This document shows positions 5,571 through 10,685 of a stretch of 10,685 nucleotides of DNA, in pieces. The stretch is taken from positions 1-10,685 of the forward strand of contig JAIPIE010000023.1 in assembly GCA_021734825.1 (NCBI GenBank), given 5' to 3'. The stretch comes from Patescibacteria group bacterium (GTDB taxonomy: Bacteria; Patescibacteriota; Patescibacteriia; Patescibacteriales; UBA12465). A program made the position numbers and the translations under genes. The notes under the pieces were generated by a model. That model saw only the letters and a list, made by a program, of their open reading frames with translations, did not search any database and had not been told where the DNA came from. The number at the start of each line of letters is the position of its first letter. The first letter of the stretch is position 1.

Positions 5571-7025
5571 ATGTCTCAAGCAAATAAATATTATATCACT
5601 ACCACTTTGCCTTACACTAATTCTGACCCGCACATTGGTTTTGCGACTGAGCTTATTAAGGCTGACGTGATTGCTCGTTGGCAAAGAATGCAGGGTAAGG
5701 AGGTAATTTTTAATACCGGGACCGACGAGCACGGTTTAAAAATTCATCAGCAAGCAGAAGAGGCTGGTTTAACGGCGAGAAAATATTGTGATCCTCTAGC
5801 CATGCGCTTTAAATCATTAAAGGAGGTCCTAAATTTAAGTTTCACTCATTTTATTCGTACCTCGGATGAGCACCATAAAAAAGCGGCTCAGGTTTTTTGG
5901 CAAAGATGTTGGGATAATGGTGATATTTATAAAAAAACTTATTCAGTAAAATATTGTGTTGGTTGCGAAATGGAAAAGACTGATTCAGAGTTAGTAGATG
6001 GTCATTGTCCGCTTCATCCTAATCGGGAAGTAGAATTGATTGAGGAAGAAAATTATTTCTTTCGTTTTTCTAAATATCAGCAGCCCTTGTTAGATTTTTA
6101 TTCTGCTCAGCCAGATTTTGTGGTGCCAGCTCATCGTTTTACGGAAATAAAAAACTTTGTTAGTTCTGGCCTGCAGGATTTTAGTATTTCTCGGCTTAAA
6201 AGTAAGATGCCTAACGGTGTTGCTATCCCTGGCGACGATGAACAGGTAATGTATGTTTGGTTTGATGCTTTAGTAAATTATATTTCTACTCTTGGCTGGC
6301 CGGATGATTTGGATAATTTTGAAAATTTTTGGCCGGCGGTACAAGTTTGTGGTAAAGATAACTTACGTCAGCAAACGGCGATGTGGCAGGCGATGTTAAT
6401 GTCAGCGAAATTACCACCATCTCGGCAAGTCTTAATTTTTGGATTCTTAACGGCTAATGGTCAAAAAATTAGTAAGAGTTTAGGTAATGGTGTTGACCCT
6501 TTTATGTTTGCAGAAAAATATGGCGCTGAGGCTTTACGTTATTATCTTTTGACTGAAATTCTACCTTTTGAAGATAGTGATTTTTCAGAAGAACGTTTAC
6601 GGCAAAAATATAACGCTGACCTTGCTAATGGTCTCGGTAATTTAGTGGCACGGGTGAGCACGTTATTGGAAAAAAATAATATTGCCACCGCTTTAGTGAC
6701 AGATGAAAAGGCGGCGATAAATATCTTAGAAACAGAGAGTGGTTTGGCAGATTATCAATTTCATCGCGCTCTACAATATATTTGGCAAGAAATTGCTGCT
6801 TGTAACGAAGAGTTGACCGCCAAGGCTCCATGGAAATTAAGTGAACTAACTGACATTGAAGCGGTGTTAAAACCCTTAGCCACTCGTATTCTCCAGATTG
6901 CTCTGGTGTTGCAACCCTTTATGCCTGTAACTGCTGAAAAAATAATAAATCAATTTACACAAACGCAAATAATTAAAAGTGAATCACTCTTTCCTCGCTT
7001 AGGTGCGGAAACTGAGCTTCAATAA
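5571..7025 (+). CDS. metG: Methionyl-tRNA synthetase
   Basis: A class I synthetase that charges initiator and elongator tRNA-Met. The HIGH signature is HIGF (21-24) within YTNSDPHIGFATELIKADV, as in the MetRS branch common in CPR. NTGTDEHGLKI (48-58) is the conserved active-site strand. A zinc knuckle is formed by C129-x2-C132 and C146-x2-H149, with histidine as the probable fourth ligand. VWFDALVNYI (229-238) follows. The KMSKS loop is KISKS (299-303), in NGQKISKSLGNGVDP. The helical anticodon-binding domain runs from about 340 to 470. At 484 residues it lacks the C-terminal EMAP/Trbp111-like domain of E. coli MetG. It lies between rsmI (3 bases) and the CvpA-family gene (4 bases). No Shine-Dalgarno sequence; ATT precedes the ATG. 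Confidence 0.98.
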   Translation: MSQANKYYITTTLPYTNSDPHIGFATELIKADVIARWQRMQGKEVIFNTGTDEHGLKIHQQAEEAGLTARKYCDPLAMRFKSLKEVLNLSFTHFIRTSDEHHKKAAQVFWQRCWDNGDIYKKTYSVKYCVGCEMEKTDSELVDGHCPLHPNREVELIEEENYFFRFSKYQQPLLDFYSAQPDFVVPAHRFTEIKNFVSSGLQDFSISRLKSKMPNGVAIPGDDEQVMYVWFDALVNYISTLGWPDDLDNFENFWPAVQVCGKDNLRQQTAMWQAMLMSAKLPPSRQVLIFGFLTANGQKISKSLGNGVDPFMFAEKYGAEALRYYLLTEILPFEDSDFSEERLRQKYNADLANGLGNLVARVSTLLEKNNIATALVTDEKAAINILETESGLADYQFHRALQYIWQEIAACNEELTAKAPWKLSELTDIEAVLKPLATRILQIALVLQPFMPVTAEKIINQFTQTQIIKSESLFPRLGAETELQ

Positions 7026-7029
7026 AATT

Positions 7030-7545
7030 ATGTCTTATTTTGACATCGCTCTCGTTATTATCGTGGTTGGCTTTGTTTTTAATGGCCTATCTAAGGGTTT
7101 AATTAGGTTGTTAGGCAAGCTGGTCGGACTAATCGCCGGTGCCTTTATTGCTAGTCATTTTTATTTGCAATTCTATCAGTGGAGTCAGCAATTATTTGGA
7201 GGACGGGAAGCTTTAGGCAAGGTTATTTCTTTTATTATTGTGTTTGTGGTTGTCACTTTACTTATTGATTGGATTTTTGTCATTATTGAAAAAATATTTA
7301 AGCTCATTTCCATTATTCCTTTTACTGGCATGATTAATCGTCTTTTAGGTGGAGCTTTAGGCTTTATTGAGGGCTCATTATTTATTGGTTTAATTTTATT
7401 TGTGGCTTCGCGTTATTCTTGGATTGGTAGTTTATTTGGCGATTATTTAGTGTCATCACAAGTAGCCCCTTTTTTCTTAAAAGTCGTAGAAATTATTATG
7501 CCAGTATTGCCGGCAGCTTTGAAAGCCTTGCAATCAATCATTTAA
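7030..7545 (+). CDS. CvpA-family membrane protein
   Basis: The 171-residue product matches the CvpA (colicin V production) family: four membrane helices at about 3-17, 26-44, 64-86 and 106-126, the N-terminal pattern FDIALVIIVVGFVFNGLSKG (4-23), and the turn FTGMINRLLGGALGFIEG (98-115). In enterobacteria CvpA affects colicin V export and envelope stress tolerance, but the molecular activity of the family is not established. The ATG at 7030 is chosen over an in-frame GTG at 7003: it lies 4 bases after the metG stop, has the same T-rich context as its neighbours, and places the first helix at the N-terminus as is usual in the family. A C-terminal hydrophobic stretch (about 144-170) may be amphipathic. 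Confidence 0.88.
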   Translation: MSYFDIALVIIVVGFVFNGLSKGLIRLLGKLVGLIAGAFIASHFYLQFYQWSQQLFGGREALGKVISFIIVFVVVTLLIDWIFVIIEKIFKLISIIPFTGMINRLLGGALGFIEGSLFIGLILFVASRYSWIGSLFGDYLVSSQVAPFFLKVVEIIMPVLPAALKALQSII

Positions 7546-7552
7546 GTTTCTT

Positions 7553-8146
7553 ATGGATAAAGAGTTTTTAAAATCTACTGATGATATTAAATTGCGCCGC
7601 CGCCTGGTGGCGCGTTTAAGGTCTGGAGTAGTATTAATGTTACCGAGTGACACTATCTATGGTTTATCTTGCCGGGCGGATAATCGCCAAGCACTTAGGC
7701 GTATATTTATCATGAAAAAAAGGAACAAGAGCTATCCTTTGATTGTTTTAGTCTCCAGCCTGAATATGGCTAAAAAATATTGTTATATTAATTCAGCTCA
7801 GGAAGGAGTTTTAAAAAAAATTTGGTCTTGTGCGCGTCCAACTTCAGTTTTGTTAAAACATCGTGGCATTTTGCCTAAAGAAGTTATGGCCGGTAGCCCT
7901 TATTTAGCAGTGCGTTTGCCCAAAAGCGATTTTTTGCGTAAAATGATAAGAGCCTTAGCTGTACCGATTACTTCCACTAGCGCCAATCTCAGTGGTCAGC
8001 CAGTAATTAACGGAGAAGAAGCGGAAGAGCATTTTAAAGAGAGAGTACGCCCAAACTTAGTTTTAATTGGCGGGCACAATAAATTGAAGGCATCTAAGTT
8101 GCTGCGTATAGATGATAAGGGACTTATAGAAATATTAAGAAAATAA
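7553..8146 (+). CDS. tsaC: Threonylcarbamoyl-AMP synthase, TsaC/YrdC type
   Basis: TsaC makes L-threonylcarbamoyl-AMP from threonine, bicarbonate and ATP, the first step of t6A formation at position 37 of ANN-decoding tRNAs. The 197-residue protein is a lone YrdC domain without the C-terminal Sua5 domain. Visible motifs are LPSDTIYGLSC (30-40), the KKRNKSYPL nucleotide-binding segment (55-63), YLAVRLPKS (117-125) and PITSTSANLSGQP (138-150). The usual PGP-T element after a tryptophan is altered to A94-R95-P96-T97. The N-terminus and the segment around 40-60 are strongly basic, fitting tRNA or nucleotide contact. It starts 7 bases after the CvpA-family gene. No Shine-Dalgarno sequence. A YciO-like paralogue of unknown role is the main alternative. 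Confidence 0.9.
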   Translation: MDKEFLKSTDDIKLRRRLVARLRSGVVLMLPSDTIYGLSCRADNRQALRRIFIMKKRNKSYPLIVLVSSLNMAKKYCYINSAQEGVLKKIWSCARPTSVLLKHRGILPKEVMAGSPYLAVRLPKSDFLRKMIRALAVPITSTSANLSGQPVINGEEAEEHFKERVRPNLVLIGGHNKLKASKLLRIDDKGLIEILRK

Positions 8147-8157
8147 TTAATTTATAT

Positions 8158-9408
8158 ATGAATAAGATAACAGAGCAAATAAGCTCCGTAAAAAAAACGC
8201 GCATGTGGCTGGCAGTAGTAGCCTTAATGGCTATTTCTTTTGTGGCCGGTCTAAGTTTATCTGCCAATAAACAGGATAAGTCTGAGCAACAGATCGCTTA
8301 TTCTCCGGAAGCGCGATCTATTCAGAATGCATCTTCTTTTAATTTTAATTTATATTGGGAGGTTTGGAATCGCTTGAAAAGTGATTATGTTGATAAAAAC
8401 TTAATTAAAGACGAGGACATGTTTTATGGATCTTTACGTGGACTCGCTTCATCAATGGAAGATCCTTATACTATTTTTATGGATCCGGCTGAAGCTAAGG
8501 AATTTGCCGATGATTTGTCTGGCACTTTTGAAGGTATCGGTGCTGAGGTTGGCATGCGTGATGATATTGTTACCGTGATTGCCCCTCTTTCTGGTATGCC
8601 GGCCGAGAAAGCTGGTTTGCGCTCCGGTGACAAGATTTATGCGATTGACGATGTGAGTACACTTGGTCTTAGTATTGATCAGGCAGTAAAAAAGATACGT
8701 GGGCCTAAAGATACAGAAGTCAAATTGACCATTATTAGAGAGAGTGAAGATAAGCCCTTAGACATTACTATTACCAGGGGCTTGATTGTGGTAAAAAGCG
8801 TTAAGACAAATCTAAGAAAAGATGGCATTTTTGTGATTACGGTCAGTAATTTTAATGATGACACTATGGATTTGTTTAATACCGCTATTAAAGAGATTTT
8901 AACAAAAAATCCTAAAGGTATTGTTTTGGATTTACGTAATAACCCTGGCGGTTATTTAGATACGGCCATTGCTATGGCCAGCGCCTGGGTAAAAGAAGGG
9001 CCGGTGGTGGTGGAACAGTTTGGCGAGGGTAGACGGGAAGAATATTTTGCCAACGGTAATAATAGTTTGGGTCAGTTTAAAACCGTGATTTTAATTAATG
9101 GTGGCAGTGCCTCTGCTTCAGAAATTGTGGCCGGCGCCTTAAGAGATTATCACAAAGCCTCTTTAGTTGGTGAACAGTCTTACGGAAAAGGTTCAGTACA
9201 AAGTCTTCGTGACTTAAGTGATGGCTCCACTTTGAAAGTTACGGTGGCTAAATGGCTCACTCCGGCTGGAGATTTTATTGATGAAAAGGGAATTATTCCA
9301 GAATATGAAGTTAAGTTAAACAAAGAAGATGTTGATAATGAACGTGATCCTCAGATGGAAAAAGCTGTAGAACTTATCTTAAAAAAAGATACAAATAATA
9401 AAAAATAA
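8158..9408 (+). CDS. S41-family carboxy-terminal processing protease
   Basis: An envelope serine protease of the CtpA/CtpB/Prc group, which trims or degrades exported proteins from the C-terminus. A basic N-terminus (residues 1-15) precedes one hydrophobic helix (about 16-36), either an anchor or a signal peptide cleavable after SLSA. The rest (416 residues total) is extracytoplasmic: a cap region with FNFNLYWEVWNRLKSDYVD (61-79) and SMEDPYTIFMDP (99-110), a PDZ domain (about 122-195, GLRSGDKIYAID at 153-164), and the protease core with VLDLRNNPGG (256-265). The catalytic serine is S319 in GGSASASEIVAG, with K344 and Q348 in SYGKGSVQ; the 25-residue Ser-Lys spacing equals that of E. coli Prc (430/455). 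It starts 11 bases after tsaC. No Shine-Dalgarno sequence. Confidence 0.96.
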   Translation: MNKITEQISSVKKTRMWLAVVALMAISFVAGLSLSANKQDKSEQQIAYSPEARSIQNASSFNFNLYWEVWNRLKSDYVDKNLIKDEDMFYGSLRGLASSMEDPYTIFMDPAEAKEFADDLSGTFEGIGAEVGMRDDIVTVIAPLSGMPAEKAGLRSGDKIYAIDDVSTLGLSIDQAVKKIRGPKDTEVKLTIIRESEDKPLDITITRGLIVVKSVKTNLRKDGIFVITVSNFNDDTMDLFNTAIKEILTKNPKGIVLDLRNNPGGYLDTAIAMASAWVKEGPVVVEQFGEGRREEYFANGNNSLGQFKTVILINGGSASASEIVAGALRDYHKASLVGEQSYGKGSVQSLRDLSDGSTLKVTVAKWLTPAGDFIDEKGIIPEYEVKLNKEDVDNERDPQMEKAVELILKKDTNNKK

Positions 9409-9414
9409 ATATCG

Positions 9415-9444
9415 TTGGCTGTCCGGTCGGCGTCAATTCTTTTT
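9415..9444 (+). terminator. Possible terminator or attenuator between the S41 protease gene and pyrG
   Basis: TTGGCTG (9415-9421) can pair with CGGC and CAA (9428-9431 and 9434-9436, with a 2-base bulge and one U-G pair) around a 6-base loop. TTCTTTTT follows (9437-9444). The stem is imperfect. It may end the plus-strand operon or partly limit read-through into pyrG, since no convincing separate pyrG promoter is visible downstream. Confidence 0.4.
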
Positions 9445-9486
9445 GATTTATGCAAAAAACAAAAAAAACAGCGGCAATAAAAAAAC

Positions 9487-9491
9487 AGGAG
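9487..9491 (+). promoter_or_regulatory. Shine-Dalgarno site deciding the pyrG start
   Basis: AGGAG lies 6 bases before the ATG at 9498. It is the only well-spaced Shine-Dalgarno sequence in front of a recognised gene in this window. It supports 9498 over the in-frame ATG at 9450. Confidence 0.6.
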
Positions 9492-9497
9492 ACGAAA

Positions 9498-10685
9498 ATG
9501 AATCCAAAATTTATTTTTGTGGTCGGTGGTGTGATGTCGGGGGTCGGAAAAGGTGTTAGTACCGCTTCCATTGGCCAAATTCTACAAGCTCAAGGCTATA
9601 ACGTGAGCGCTATTAAGATGGACCCATACATTAATGTTGATGCTGGGACAATGAATCCGATTGAACACGGGGAAGTATTTGTGACTGAAGATGGTGATGA
9701 AACTGATCAGGATCTTGGTAATTATGAACGTTTTTTGAATCGCAATATTTATCGGGAAAATTATATGACCACTGGTCGTATTTATCAGACGGTCATTAAT
9801 CGTGAAAGAAATTTGGAGTATAAGGGTAAGTGCGTGCAGGTTGTTCCACACATCCCTCAAGAAATCAGAGCTCGAATTGATAAAGCCGTAGAAAAGAGTG
9901 GTGCGGAAGTAATGATTATTGAAGTTGGTGGTACGGTTGGCGAATACGAAAATCTTTTATTTTTGGAAGCAGCCAGGGTAATGAAATTATATAATCCCAA
10001 GGACGTTTTATTTGTGATGGTTTCTTATTTACCATTGCCTAGTAAAATTGGTGAAATGAAAACAAAACCGACTCAGCATGCTGTCCGTAGTTTAAACAGT
10101 GCCGGTATTCAGCCTGATTTTTTAATTGCTCGCAGTGAAAAACCACTTGATAATGTTCGTCGGGAAAAATTGGCGATGCATTGCAACGTGGCCATGCAAG
10201 ATGTGATTGCTGCCCCTGATGCTGATTCAATTTATGACATTCCTTTAAATTTTGAAAAAGAAAATTTAAGCAATAGAATTCTGGAAAAGTTAAATTTACC
10301 CCTGCGTCGCAGAGAACCGGATAATACTGATTGGAAGAAATTTGTGCTCGCCACTAAGACTCATAAAAAAACGGTAGACATTGGCATCGTCGGTAAATAT
10401 TTTGCTACCGGAGATTTTAATTTAACCGATTCTTATATCTCAGTGATTGAACCAGTAAAGCACGCTGCCGCCGCTAATCATTGTAAGGTTAATTTACATT
10501 GGTTAAGTGCCGAAGAGGTAGAAAAGAAAGGACTAACTGTGTTAAAGGGGATGGACGGTTTAATTATTCCTCAGGGTTGGGGTGGACGTGGTGCGGAAGG
10601 GAAGATTGCGGCGATTAAGTATTGTCGGGAAAAGAAAGTACCATATTTTGGTCTTTGCTATGGTATGCAAATGGCAGTGATTGAA
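9498..10685 (+). CDS. pyrG: CTP synthase, 3'-truncated by window edge
   Basis: PyrG converts UTP to CTP using ATP and ammonia released from glutamine. The 396 visible residues cover the whole synthase domain and the start of the class I amidotransferase domain; about 150 are missing. The P-loop is GGVMSGVGKGV (10-20, K18), followed by KMDPYINVDAGTMNP and EHGEVFVTEDGDETDQDLG, the UTP and magnesium-binding region. MTTGRIYQTVINRER and VGGTVGEYENLLFLEAAR are also conserved. The nucleophile is C387 in GLCYGMQ. The oxyanion loop usually written PGGFG is PQGWG. The start at 9498 matches the family N-terminus and has AGGAG upstream. An in-frame ATG at 9450 would add 16 lysine-rich residues. The gap from the S41 gene (89 bases) is much longer than the others in the operon. 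Confidence 0.96.
   Translation, partial: MNPKFIFVVGGVMSGVGKGVSTASIGQILQAQGYNVSAIKMDPYINVDAGTMNPIEHGEVFVTEDGDETDQDLGNYERFLNRNIYRENYMTTGRIYQTVINRERNLEYKGKCVQVVPHIPQEIRARIDKAVEKSGAEVMIIEVGGTVGEYENLLFLEAARVMKLYNPKDVLFVMVSYLPLPSKIGEMKTKPTQHAVRSLNSAGIQPDFLIARSEKPLDNVRREKLAMHCNVAMQDVIAAPDADSIYDIPLNFEKENLSNRILEKLNLPLRRREPDNTDWKKFVLATKTHKKTVDIGIVGKYFATGDFNLTDSYISVIEPVKHAAAANHCKVNLHWLSAEEVEKKGLTVLKGMDGLIIPQGWGGRGAEGKIAAIKYCREKKVPYFGLCYGMQMAVIE

Noticed and set aside
7003..7029. GTG at 7003 as start of the CvpA-family gene, overlapping metG
   Set aside because: The ATG at 7030 fits the family N-terminus, the operon spacing and the T at -1.
9582..10230. Minus-strand open frames opposite pyrG
   Set aside because: They are antisense to strongly conserved CTP synthase codons and look like frame shadows.
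1..10685. CRISPR arrays, insertion sequences or long direct repeats
   Set aside because: No regularly spaced repeats, terminal inverted repeats or transposase-like frames are visible.

Overview
The window looks like chromosome from a bacterium of the Candidate Phyla Radiation (Patescibacteria). The evidence is an AT-rich sequence, short housekeeping proteins, a small RRM RNA-binding protein, a MetRS with an HIGF signature, a CTP synthase with unusual N-terminal and amidotransferase motifs, and a large uncharacterised membrane protein with a flavour I associate with this group. The closest phylum cannot be fixed from this stretch. The standard genetic code fits: no full-length gene needs a recoded UGA.

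Layout. At the left edge is an unrecognised plus-strand reading frame (about 9-473) that may continue out of the window. Two hairpin terminators follow it (507-537 and 544-574), separating it from a minus-strand transcription and translation operon. Read 5' to 3' on the minus strand, that operon is secE, nusG, rplK (L11), rplA (L1) and a small RRM protein gene. A good sigma-70 type promoter lies upstream of secE (3067-3039). A second promoter, back to back with it (3087-3115), fires to the right into a compact plus-strand operon: a 574-residue membrane protein of unknown function, rsmI, metG, a CvpA-family membrane protein, tsaC (YrdC domain) and an S41 carboxy-terminal processing protease. 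Gaps in this operon are only 2 to 11 bases. After an 89-base gap holding a possible terminator comes pyrG (CTP synthase), which is cut off by the right edge.

How the genes relate. Most serve translation: ribosomal stalk base and L1 stalk proteins, 16S rRNA methylation at the decoding site, methionine charging for initiation, and the first step of t6A tRNA modification. The rest serve protein export and envelope quality control (SecE, S41 protease, CvpA-like protein) and nucleotide supply (PyrG).

Most notable observations. (1) The rplK-rplA gap carries an RNA element that closely mimics the L1-binding site of 23S rRNA, so L1 probably represses its own translation. (2) Eleven confidently placed start codons lack a Shine-Dalgarno sequence and all have T at position -1; only pyrG has a clear AGGAG. 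(3) The minus-strand operon has wide, hairpin-bearing gaps while the plus-strand operon is tightly packed. (4) The 574-residue membrane protein heading the plus-strand operon has no function I can name. I see no CRISPR array, mobile element, tRNA or rRNA gene. No gene-free stretch exceeds 300 bases.
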